From positions 1-64,000 of the forward strand of contig JADNRY010000290.1 of the NCBI GenBank assembly GCA_015501585.1: a DNA stretch of 64,000 nt, in the 5' to 3' direction. Source of the stretch: Rhodocollybia butyracea (Eukaryota; Basidiomycota; Agaricomycetes; Agaricales; Omphalotaceae). The notes beneath the pieces were generated by a model. It ran no database searches. It worked only from the letters and a program-made list of their open reading frames with translations, and had not been told where the DNA came from. Both the position numbers and the translations under genes were made by a program. Below, piece after piece: positions 21,514 through 32,050 of the stretch (its first letter is position 1; every line of letters begins with the position of its first letter).

Positions 21514-23416
21514 AAAATATGGAGGAGCTCAGAGTCAGAATATTCCGTTGAGAGGTCTAAACTGAGGTAAACTTAGAAATGGCTTACACAACCACACCAA
21601 ACACACACACAACTTATTACTCAGTTCGGGTTTTTAGTTCAGCCAAATAATATTTATTTAAAACTTCAATCTATTCAAGTGCTTCCTTGCTACACTGAGT
21701 GTTATTTCACTAAGTGCCTTCCCTTTCAAAGTACAGACTTATTTAAGCTGATCCCCAAGCTCTGAGCTGTCAAACAAATACTATTCCTAAGTCCCTTGGT
21801 AAAATCACAAATTAACACAAGTCACAACTGACCAGAGGGTGTCCCTATAACTCAGACAGAGCTCTGACTGCAGCCTAACTGTGGTTTGAAAATAATATTC
21901 AAAGTCCTTTCTAAGTCTTTGTCTTAACTTCTCTGCACTCAGTTCACACTGAATCTCTTTCTGTCTCTTTACTCAAGTTCAATTGCTTGTCAATTTCTCT
22001 CTGTAAATCCCAGTCTTTATATCAATTCAATCTTTTAGTAGTAGCCTGATAAGGAGCTGCTACACCTGGTGGGGGTAAGAAAGAATGCTTTTCTCTTCAT
22101 TTCCTTGCCTTTTTATACTCCTAGGTCCTTGAAATTTTCTTAATTAAGGTACCATGGGTTGGTAAGACTCTCTTGGCTTGCCAAGAGCCAAGAAGATAAA
22201 TCTCATGTTGCCCTTTTAAGCCATAAGTGAGCTTGTAAGTGTTCTCCTGGTTCCTACACTGTCCCCAGGGCTCTATATCGTTGTCTCATGGGTCCTCTAC
22301 CCATATTACACCTTTTCTACATCTTTTATTTAATAAGTAACGGAGGGGAGGGAAGAACGATGCATTCCCGATGAGTGGTTCGACTTTGATGCGCTTTAAG
22401 CGCCGGGCGGTCCGTCCGTCCCGCGGTTCAAGTTTGCGGCGTCGTTCCGTATCTCCCCTTTTCTCTTCTCCTCCCGGGTCCTACCGGGTACTTGTATACA
22501 TGTGGACCGTCCCGTAGGTCGGTCCGAATAAATTTTATTATAGGCATGTCGCTAGGACGCGCCCCGCCTTTCTTTTACTGCCGGCGCCGGGCCACTTTGA
22601 TCCCCGGCGCCTAATTCATCATTAATCGTCTAGTTTCCCTCTGTGGTTCGTTCCAGGGAACCAGTGCTTCGATTCTCTTACTTTAAACGGATATGGGTTC
22701 GCATTATGCTTGCCCTCATTCGTCTCTCTTCATCTATTTTAATACTGTCTTGTATATCCCTGTATAGGACTTTTTGTAGTAGGTAGTATTAATTGAATAG
22801 ACTTTAGATCTGGCAAGCCTAAATCAATCTAGGTAAATCAATTTGATTGATTTTGAGTTTGTGGGTCAACGATGCATCCTTGCACAGTAATGTAGCCTCT
22901 TAAAACATAGTGTATCTCCCTTCAAATGGGTTTCTACATACTAGATACCTGAAGTGGACCTTCAAAGTGTCTAATACATAACGTACCCTAGGTAGTGACG
23001 TGACGTGTTTCACGGGGTCTTTTAAATGATGACATTTCGCTTGAATTTCGGCGTACAGCGTAATTCGGCGTGTCACCGTTCTTCTAAATTGCAGCTGTCA
23101 GCTTTTCTTGTACACGATCATAACTTGAATTAAATTTAAAATACATAGTACGAATTTACATTGGTAAAAGGGGTTTACGTTGTCGCTTTATGACAGTCAA
23201 CCTGTAAGGCCTCAGACCTCAGACATAAGCTATACCTCGTTCTATTGCAGTAACAGATGAAATACGGGTACCTCGATTCTGAGGGTAAGAGGTTCGTAAT
23301 TATGTAATACCGGCGCTACTATGTAGGGGGGTAGTCGTTACACAACCTGAAGGCTGATGTCGGTCTCGAGCGTAACGAGGTTCCACCCTTCAATCCCTGA
23401 TCTTCCTCATTTTTTC
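21514..23416. other. Non-coding, repeat-like stretch
   Basis: 21590-22320 is CT-rich on plus and ends CCCATATTACA. On minus it would start TGTAATATGGG, which looks like an LTR start, but I found no matching second end, target duplication or internal region. 22340-22640 is more GC-rich (GCGCCGGGCGGTCCGTCCGTC). 22650-23416 is AT-rich with no open frame of note. A solo LTR or an older element is possible but unproven. Confidence 0.4.
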
Positions 23417-26400
23417 CTAGTACCAAAAATGAAGTTTCCAGGCCCTTTCAATCTTCTCTACATTGAAATCATGCCCTTGCAAAACATCGGCCAGATATTG
23501 TGTCCAGCGCGCTATCACTTTGAACGGAGGATGAGGAAATGACTGTGTCATAGGTTTCAATCACCTTGACCAATGCGCTATATTCTAGACTCTCACCTTA
23601 AGCCACATCAAAACATAGTAAATTTCCTCTGCGTTACATTCTGGGAGTTGGGATGGATGAAGGTTCCAAATATCCTGAAGTAGTTCATTGCAAGGTAGAG
23701 ATAATCTGACATGGAAAGCCCAATTGCAAGAAAAACTGGATGTCACGCCAGCTATATCATGATAGAGGTGTGCAATGTGAGGAATATGGTGTATTATAAG
23801 TTGCAATGCAATCACCAACCTGATCACATCCTCCAGCTTACCAGCATGAATATCCTTCCCTATGTGGATACTTTGACGTGCCAAATCCCGAGATAATGAC
23901 GGCCATGGAAAACTTTCCCCAGTAAACGATAGATCTTGCAGGTAAAAACAAAGATCAGATAACAATCTTCCATCCTTGCCAATATTGGCGCGAAGGCAAG
24001 AAATCATTGATCTGAGGTCGCTCCAGGACACATCTAACAATAATCGAATGATGGCAATTGTGAAAAATCCACTGGTTGGCAGCACTACTATGCGAAGGAA
24101 ATGAAGAAGTCCATCAGACTGTGATAAAATATAGTGAGCAGATGATGAAGACATCTTGATGACTGGCGAGTAGCGAGGCCTGTTCAGAATGATGCTGTTG
24201 AATGTTTTTTCAATGAAGACCATATATTCACAGTCTTCCCAAAGCTGTATTAAATCTCTGGGTGCTGGATGAATCTCCTTGGTGGATGTCAGGATCATCA
24301 TACAATATTACAAAGAAGGAAAAAAAATACTAACTTTCATCCAAGCTATCATTGTCTCCAACGATTTTTGCTCGAGCCAGTTGATGTAGTCCGTATTAAC
24401 ACTTTGAATCAAAGGCAACAGTTCCGCAGAATGAGGCAATGAAGCAATAAAGGGTGGCAACTGTTGTAGAGGGGACCTTGATGGAGAGTAGATAATGCAT
24501 GAGGTTCACCCAAGACTTCGAAAACAAACATACCGTGAAACCCAAAGACCATAATGTTCTTGAAACCCACAAGCAAATAATCTCAAGATAGAGCGAGCCA
24601 GATCCATGCGATGGTGTAGACCGCCGACATAGAAATTTCGGGAACGCTTTGGGTCACCCAAGAAATCATAAAAGGATGCATGATGGAAGGAAATTGCACC
24701 CTTCCTAGATTGATCTTCTTTTTCCGATGGCACATGAACTATTGAATGAAGGCTGCGCAGAAATAAACATGTATCCCCAATTTCTAGCCCAAGCAGTTGA
24801 TCAAGGCCATTGGGAGAGAAATCAAAGTTTACAAGAGCACATAGGATTGGAATTAGTTTGGGGCGCTTCCCGATGGGAGCAGTGGAAAGTATATTGATGT
24901 AAAGCTGATCAAGTGTATCAAATGCTGAATCAGAATCATCGGATGATTCAGATCTAGCTTGTTCCTTCATAACAGTAGCCAAACGCTCTGTTGGGCGGTA
25001 GTTCTTGTCATCGATAAATTTTATGATGGTGGAAGCATAGATGAAATAGCCAGATGACTTCTCCACAAGTTTATCTAGGACTTTGGGCAAAGGCCATGGA
25101 AGGGGGATGGTGGCCATGGTCTGATGGTGCTCGCAATGAACTCGAGCAAATTCATTTAGGAAGTATGCTCTGACATCGGCAAATGACTGTTCTACATTGA
25201 ATGGCTGGTAGACACCACGATAGCCCGATGATTCAAACATCTCACGAATATGGGCTTCTGGTCTGCTGGCAATGATGAATCGGAGAGGAAGGAAATGTTC
25301 TGTGAAGGAATTTTTGATTGCATGTAGTATTTCTAGATGAACCTCTTGACCCTTGCATTCATCCAGACCATCAATGAGTATTATTGGAGGGGCTTGATTG
25401 AGGTGCATGTAACAAGGCTCAGAAATCAGCTTTTGAAGCTGAGTCTCAATGGACCTTGCAACAATAGATGGATCATCTTCCACCACTTGAGAAATTGGAC
25501 CTTTCAACCAAGGAACACTAATTGCAAGCTGATATGCAATGGTTACAAATAAGACTTCTGCGTTGCCACGTGTAGGATGGGATTGTTTGAAAAAGAAGCA
25601 ACCTCCGAGCCGGCCAGCACTCTGCAGTTGGCGAGAGAGTGTTTGCATGATAGCGGATTTCCCTGCACCTGCTGGTCCAAATAACCACAGGATCCTACTA
25701 GTAGGGCCTGCTTTCAGTGCCAACCACTTCTGCAGATCTTCGAGCATTTTTGTACGTGTTTTAGGATGACATCTTGGTTGGGGGAAGCTATCCACTGAGT
25801 CGTGAAGGGCTTCTAAAGCTGCAACACCATGTAGTTTATCAATTCCTGCGCTCGGTAGTCAGTGCTGATAGAGAACTCTCATCGTTCAGCATACCTTTTT
25901 CGCCTTGGCGGGTATTGCTCACAAATGTGCAATCATTAATAGTGGCTGTAGGTTTGTTGTAGTTGGGAGGGAAGTATCCATTTGAACCCTCTGACTGCTC
26001 CTCTGGACGACCGTCGGAATCCGTTCTAAGGGGAGGAGCCAAGGAGAGGAGCTGTTTTGAACCGAGGCATAGCGAAACCGTAGTTCCAGAGCGCTGAGAT
26101 TGCGCTGAATATTGGGGAAAGCGTGTACAATCGAATGTCGCAACCGACGGGTCCGAGGTCATTAAGATACCTGAATTTGATAAATTTTCTGTAGGCTTCT
26201 CGAGAAGATGAGAAGAGGCATGCGAAGTCAATCGTTCCCCTCGAACCTCATGAGTACATACCGAACACTATTCTATCAAATGAAAAAGCGCACCATATGG
26301 GTTACTTCCTGGGTTACTTCTTTGAACTCTTGATGTTTTTACGTTGAACAAAATAGATGAACTAGCTTTCTCGATGTTCATGTCACCAGTCACCGCATAA

Positions 26401-26450
26401 AACTTTCCTCCATTAACCTGGAAGCCATGACTGTGTTCAAAGAAGGACAT
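23417..26450 (-). CDS. NACHT NLR protein, copy B
   Basis: The chosen start is ATG at 26450, MSFFEHSHGFQVNGGKFYAV, a leader seen at the N-terminus of many basidiomycete NACHT proteins. Exon 1 probably ends at SSSILFN (donor GTAAAA) and joins VRGERLTSHASS in frame; the intron contains the TAG that would otherwise stop translation. A second intron lies between NTRQGEKG and GIDKLHGVAALEAL. The NACHT ATPase has GPAGAGKS (Walker A), IILIDGLDEC (Walker B) and FIIASRPEAH. It is followed by a winged-helix-like region (LDQLYINILSTAPIGKRPKL, FHHASFYDFLGDP). The exon SPLQQLPPFIASLP and two more exons follow, ending LHFWY* at 23417. No repeat domain follows NACHT. The role is inferred from the family: NTP-driven signalling in non-self recognition or programmed cell death. 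The C-terminus may itself be shortened relative to copy A. Confidence 0.83.
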
Positions 26451-27446
26451 AGATGGAGGGAGAAAGGAGGGAAAGCACGAGTGGTAATGCTTCTATTCGG
26501 TTTCGGGTTACGCCGAAATTACCTAATACAGCTATTCCTGTCATAATTTTTGGAGAATATGATTTTAGGAACTCGAGGTGAACACGAGGTGCAGAGATGC
26601 GTAGCCGCCACTTATAGTAGGTATATCAATTACTTGGGTGTACTAGATGATCGATTTCGAGGTATCGAAAAATGATATCAGCCAGGACAGATACAGCGTA
26701 CGGCAGGCGTACGGAAAACTCAAGAGGTATAGATCGGATATGACGAAGATATGAAGATCATTTACATATCGTGCCAGATCGTGCCACGTTTATGAACCAC
26801 GTAGTATGAAGCATGAAACAGGCAGGTATGTACATACTGAGGCTGAATGATACAAGCGGGACAGTGTATGATCAGGATCATCAAGCTTCAAGCTCTGCCA
26901 AGCTTCAAGCTCTGCCAAGCTTCAAAGCTTCAAGAGCCAAGAGTCGAGCTAAAGATTTAAGACAGTCGAGAGACTTCGAGAGACCTGCAGGACGATTCAA
27001 TTGCTTCGGTTATCGAAGAATTCAAATATTAATTATACGGCATGGTCCAAGAGTTGAAACGTTGAACGCCGGATCCAGAGATACAGTGGCCGCAAATACC
27101 TCAAATCGGGAAGGTAGCTGTTCAACTCCGTTCGACCTCATCAAACCAGCGTTACTGTAAAACAGTAGCAGCATTGTATATACATGAATTCTTTTACTTT
27201 ACTTAAACTACATCGATGATCATGCGGTAAAAAATGAAGTTTAGCCTTCTCCGGAGCTACTTTCCCGATTTGGGGGGGTGATATCAGTATTTGCGGCCCT
27301 AAAGGGTCCGGCCAGATCTATTTAATCTAAGCCGGGCCCACATTTACATGCCAAGTTACATGCACGCCGTGGATACTGCTAGTCAGCCGTCTCGCAACCC
27401 CCCAACCAGCATGTCAACGTTTCAACATTAATCTCCACTTAACTAA
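26451..27446. other. Intergenic region between NLR-B and FHA copy 2
   Basis: This is the divergent upstream region of NLR-B, partly similar to 12999-13973. It contains a small tandem repeat near 26882-26936. No conserved open frame or nameable promoter element was seen. Confidence 0.5.
26882..26936. repeat. Tandem repeat, about 17 bp x 3
   Basis: AAGCTTCAAGCTCTGCC occurs twice in a row and is followed by a degenerate third and fourth part (AAGCTTCAAAGCTTCAAG). It lies just before AAGAGCCAAGAGTC, which is shared with unit 1; unit 1 lacks the expansion. Confidence 0.8.
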
Positions 27447-28419
27447 GCCTGCTGCAGCTACAGGCGCGAAGAAAACCGCTATGGCTACAGCCAAGAAGAA
27501 CGTGAAGAAGAGATAGAGAGCGATATGACAGAAATGACCAAGAAAAAGACTCTGATACCCCAAAAAGATCATCCAGAAAACATTCTGAATCTCCTCGTTC
27601 ACGACGTCGGTCGAGATCGCCTCGTTCGCCTCATTCTCGTTCCCATTCTCACTCCCGCTCTGCCTCTCGTTCAAAATCCCCAGTAAACAAGGCCAAACCA
27701 AATTTCGGCTCTTCTGGTCTTTTGGCAGCAGAAACCAACACTGTGCAAAGTGTAGATGGGAAGAACAGTACGGTGTTGAAGTATAATGAACCGCCAGAAG
27801 CGAGGAGACCAGTGTTAGGATGGCGGTTATATGTTTTTAAGGGTGAAGAGATATTAGGTGAGTTTCTAGCGCTGTTGGAATTTGTGATAGTTTACTGAGT
27901 AGAGGCAATTGTAGAAGTACTACACATTCAACGACAAAGCGCATATCTCATTGGAAGAGACCGTCTCGTTGCTGATATTCCTATCGAGCATCCCTCATGT
28001 TCTAAACAACACGCTGTAATACAACGTACGTGTAGTCTACCTTTGTCTCGTCTTGGTTAGCTGACATTCCTATCAAATAGACCGTCTAGTCCAAGAGAAG
28101 GATGAATATGGAGGATCCAAAGGTGTCGTCAAGTCAGTATCATTCACTTTCAATCATGCCACGCGACTGTGTTCCAACGTCTCACCCCCCGAATTCCTTC
28201 CTATCCTTAGGCCTTTTATCATTGACCTCGAATCGACCAACGGTACCCACGTGAACGGTGATAAAGTCCCTGCTTCCAGGTATTACGAGCTTAAACTCAA
28301 TGACAGTGAGTGTTTTTCTCTCGCGCGACCACTTTTCCTAATAAACTGCCGCACTTTCAGTGATAAAATTCGGTACTTCAAATCGCGAATACGTGCTTCT
28401 GCATGAGGATGCGTCGTAG
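27447..28419 (+). pseudogene. SNIP1/Pml1-like FHA protein, copy 2 (5' truncated)
   Basis: This is a paralogue of 13974-15073. A deletion of about 150 nt removed the start codon and the first ~44 codons; CTCCACTTAACTAA joins directly to the CAGCTACAGGCGCG region. A further 10-nt deletion near 27505 (CGTGAAGAAGAGA against CGTGAACGCGAGCGAAGAAGAGA) shifts the RS-rich part out of frame. The downstream half is intact, including VDGKNSTVLKYNEPPEARRP, which copy 1 loses by frameshift. The FHA exons follow: [40 protein letters not shown] and FGTSNREYVLLHEDAS. The two copies are thus broken at different places. The FHA phosphothreonine-binding loop residues (GR, S, STNGT) are kept. Confidence 0.8.
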
Positions 28420-28907
28420 GGTTCTATGTAGAGAGATCTATTGTATATGTGTGAGTACGATTCGTTGGACCGGAGACTGGAGAGGAGTGGGATGTAATTC
28501 GAGTACATACGACACGGGGACCCACCTTGACCGAATCACATTGCTTCTTTGACACTGCTCGTACCGAGAATGAGTGTTGGTGTGCGGACTAGGCTCCGTA
28601 CCTAGATGAGCAGGATTCTGGTTCGCAGAGCCCTTCCTTTTTCATGCCATTACGCGGGACAGGTTTCAATCTCATAGGTTAATGGTCTTGAAGCTGTTCA
28701 TCTTTCTTTTCTATCTTGAACGACGGAGCCGTAATAATCCAGTGGAAACCGGTCGTAGCCGGGATTCTGAGGCTCTTCTAATCCGAAACAGTCTTGGAGG
28801 TAGAGATGGAGAGAGGAAGGCTACGAATTCTGTATCGCAGGAGACATGAAAAGAACCCCTCACTGACGACAACTCAAATTCCTACTGCAAATCTGAGTTG
28901 TCAATAG
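28420..28907. other. Conserved segment downstream of FHA copy 2
   Basis: This is the counterpart of 15074-15400. The plus-strand frame RSRNNPVETGRSRDSEA..SVSQET is similar to unit 1. A possible further exon with KENNPDYVGIG at about 28949-28980 overlaps the antisense gene listed next and has an in-frame TAG before it. It is probably a relic of unknown function. Confidence 0.35.
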
Positions 28908-29613
28908 TTATTTTGTTTCTAGATAATCCAGAGTAGCTGATATTCTACAAAGAGAACAACCCTGACTATGTAGGCATCGGTACACATATACACCTCTGTA
29001 CTCCACACCAATACTCGTGATGGTCAAAAAAAATTCCCGCCGGGATCTTCTTTTTTCGAGCTTGTTTTCCATCGTAGACAACGCTTGGACTCTGGATCGA
29101 GGATTATACATTGTCGTTTTTTCTTCGTTCCCAGGTCGAACTCCAGTTCGGAGTATCGGATGTCTGGTAGGTTTAAGAATGTTTACGTCGAGCACACATG
29201 GACATTTGGGTGGTCCGTTAGGCGCTCCTTCGATATGAACTTCGATAAAACTGCTTCTTCCGTCAAGTTGTGGATAGTGATTGCTCTCGGGTGGAGATAA
29301 GTTGATTGTGTCCCATGCACTGAGTCCCATCGATTCCTTGATCACCAGGTTTTTGTTGAGCACTTTGCTCACTTCGGAAAAGAAATTCTTATGGTCTTCA
29401 TTATGGTCTTCTTGCCGTGCGGATGTAGACGGAGTGTACGAAGGCCGTAATGTCAATGTCCTTGGCCGGTAAGGCTGGCAATTGGTATTGGTCGAGTTGA
29501 ATGGATACTCAAGTACAGCTACTCACGACAGTTTGCACACCTTGTACCGGGATACTATATGCAGTTGAGACCAAGCTCAAAATAACTGCGAGTAGTGGAA
29601 TCGATGTACGCAT
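28908..29613 (-). CDS. Putative small secreted protein, copy 2
   Basis: The proposed first exon starts at ATG 29613 and reads MRTSIPLLAVILSLVSTA, a good signal peptide (basic start, hydrophobic core, small residues at the end). It is followed by SIPVQGVQTV and a donor GTGAGT. The second exon continues TLRPSYTPSTSARQEDHNED, then WDTINLSPPESNHYP and LDGRSSFIEVHIEGAPNGP. A third exon may begin after GTAAAC...TACCAG; otherwise the frame runs open to TAA at 28908. No domain was recognised. It is less than 200 residues and Cys-poor except near the end. Secretion is inferred from the N-terminus only. Being duplicated beside an NLR, it may be carried along by the segmental duplication rather than functionally linked. 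Confidence 0.5.
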
Positions 29614-30726
29614 GGACGATTCGACGAATACTAGGTAAGACGGATTAGTACGATCACTGAGGCATCACGGAAAAGATCATTTACCTCTTCTTCGACCGGC
29701 GAAGCAATGAGAGTGATATACTAAGTCGTGAGTGGGGTGTTGACTGGTGAGTTTGGCAAGATTGTCGATGAGTATAAATCCTATAGTTTTTCTCAATTTC
29801 AAATGCGTTTTGGACGAACATGCGGGTACACTCGGGCCCTACACTGGTACTCTGTACGCGCCTGGGGCACGGGGGAAAACAAGGCGGTGATGCCACTGTA
29901 CTGCCAGGCGTATACGTTCAAGTTTCAGCCGGTCTTCAGACCGTTTCTTCTGGATAGCTCTGAACTCTGCAACGGTGAGCCCAGTTCCGATGATCGCAAT
30001 ATGAACTTGTGAGGTATAAGGGTATAAGAAGGACATTAGAAAATAGTTACCCCAAGATACATCGTACCCTCCAAAATTCGGACACGTCAGTGACACCACC
30101 ACCACAGTTTCAAAACTACCACCACCTGTATTCGGGAGCGTATAGCACAGTGAGTTTCGGATTTTTGCTCAGCCTCATTTTGAAATACATTTTGAAATCT
30201 AGTCAAAATGATCCTAACCTGTTCGTGTGACTCGTGTCAGCCCTGGAACGGGACAGCCTTAGAACCTGTTAGAAGGAATTACATTCACGGAAGCCCCCGA
30301 CATAGTTATGCTCATGCGATAATACTTGACTTGCAGGCGTGTTGCTCCTACTAATAGGTAGCTAGAACTGAGCTAGAATATTGCTCGCCTGAGGCTACAA
30401 GCGGCCACTTCGTTATACACATCAATCTATGTATTGATATTTATCGTTGATTTCTGTCTGATTAAACGGTCAGTCCGAGTCGAGACTACCTACCTTCAGA
30501 TAGTAGCTTCAGATACGCTAGGCTATAATCAAGGCTGATTCAATCCACGACGATCCCACGTGTTTGTAGCTTGATTAGGGATACAGAAATAACAAGAAAT
30601 CTATATATCTGAAGTACAGTACAGTGTACACTCCAGCAAGTAAAAAACAGAAACTTTCTCTGAGCGCCCGGGTCGGTCCGGTTGAGCAGCAGACGCTGGC
30701 CGACTACTGCGCCACATTTAACTACC
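29614..30726. other. Intergenic stretch without a recognised gene
   Basis: A minus frame of 88 codons (30105-29839, with SQVHIAIIGTGLTVAEFR) is the only one with some protein-like composition, but it has no start, splice or family support. The rest is non-coding by eye. The GNAT promoter must lie at the right end. Confidence 0.4.
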
Positions 30727-31679
30727 ATGAGCGCCGCAATCCCCACAAAGGCTCCGTTTATACGTGTCGCGACGTCGAACGACCTCAATGAACTGGCGCA
30801 TGTAAATCAAAAGGCTTTTATCAGTAGTGCTCCTCAGACTTTTTTCTCCGGAGCAACTAGGGTGCGCCTTTCCCACTACAACACAACACTGGACTAACTG
30901 CAAGCACTAGCCGTTTACAGAGGATAAACGCACTCGAGACAATCAAATTATCTATCTAAAGTATCTTATTCGCAAATCTTGGAACTTGAATGCGCGTATC
31001 ACAGTCGTCGTAGTAGTGGATGAGGCCGGGAAAGAAAGGATAGCAGCTTCTACAATCTGGCATCCTCCAATAACGCCGAACAGTTCAAAGCCACCATCAA
31101 CGCTGCGAGATCTCCAGATGGGCCTTTTCTCTGTAGTGCTCCATTGGGGGTTTGGGGTCATTGGGGTAGGTCAATTCTACGTTGATTTTCAAGTTCGCTG
31201 ACTATCATGTGCCTTAGCGTGTCTCCGAAATGTCCACAGCAAACAAATCCTCCCTTGCAAATGCGTATGAGGCGAGGAAACTGCCTGGGACTCCGAATGA
31301 CTCATGGTACCTCCAGCTTGCGGGTGTCGATCCCGCGTACCAAAAAAGAGGTTTTCCCCTGTCGTTTCTGACGGATTTTTGACTTACCTTTCTATCGGAC
31401 CAGGGTTCATGTCCATGCTGCTACGGGAGGCTTTTGAACACGCGCCGGGTGCAATTTTTACACTGGAAGCTAATACACCCGCTTCTCGAGACGTATATGA
31501 ACGATTTGGATTCGAGGTGTGTCCATATTCTATATTCCATATGGGTAACATATTTTCCTGATTTGCGCCAGGTTATCGAAGAGGTCATTGTAGCCAAGGG
31601 TAAAGTTGATGCCAGGGGAGTGGCGACGACAGGAAATGGCGCAACTGGCTTTCCGATGTATCCAATGATCAAAATCTAG
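30727..31679 (+). CDS. GNAT-family N-acetyltransferase
   Basis: There are five exons: 30727-30861, 30911-31165, 31218-31350, 31404-31516 and 31572-31679. All introns are GT..AG and the phases join cleanly to give about 247 residues. It starts MSAAIPTKAPFIRVATSNDL, with the first beta strand and helix 1 of the GNAT fold (IRVATSNDLNELAHVNQKAF). The acetyl-CoA binding motif A spans the exon 3/4 join, WYLQLAGVDPAYQKRGF, a (Q/R)xxGx-type pyrophosphate loop with QKRGF. It is followed by EAFEHAPGAIFTLEANTPAS and the C-terminal YERFGFEV strand. It would transfer acetyl from acetyl-CoA to an amine; the acceptor cannot be read from sequence. It ends at TAG 31677-31679. No lesion was seen. Confidence 0.85.
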
Positions 31680-32050
31680 ACTCAGCAGCACACGGGAAGA
31701 CGAGAGAGCGCGGCAAGTAGGGAAACGCGTTTAAACTCGGTGCGGTTGCATTTGCTTGATACCAAGTATACGGTAGAGACGTCTGATTTATGCTGGTCGT
31801 CTTCTTGCTTGTCATGTATTGATAATCGAACTAGTATTCCTCGGTGGTAGGGAAATGGTGATCGGGTCACAACGGTTATACAATCCCAGCAGCCACGCCT
31901 TAGTGGGACTAGCGCTCTCTTAAGCACCCGCGCAGACCAACTCGGGCTACGGTTTCCTTTACGTTGGAATCAAGTGCGAATTCCAGGAAATACGAGTACA
32001 AGGCGACAGAACGTAAGTAGAAAATACACGATATCAGTCGAAATAGACTT

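Larger units (their letters stand above)
23417..29613. repeat. Segmental duplication, unit 2
   Basis: This is the direct counterpart of 9799-16000, with the same three genes in the same order and orientation. It lacks the transposon insertions of unit 1. The NLR is intact here, but the FHA gene has lost its 5' end. Confidence 0.85.

Noticed and set aside
21590..22320. Solo LTR
   Set aside because: Only one LTR-like end (TGTAATATGGG on minus) is visible. No opposite end, target duplication or second copy was found in the window, so it is left as unclassified.
28724..29010. Plus-strand gene downstream of FHA copy 2
   Set aside because: Peptides are conserved with unit 1, but this copy has an in-frame stop and overlaps the better-supported antisense gene. 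It is kept only as a possible relic.
29839..30105. Minus-strand frame with HIAIIGTGLTVAEF, resembling a dinucleotide-binding start
   Set aside because: It has only a fragment of the GxGxxG pattern, no supported start or splice, and no continuation into a Rossmann domain.
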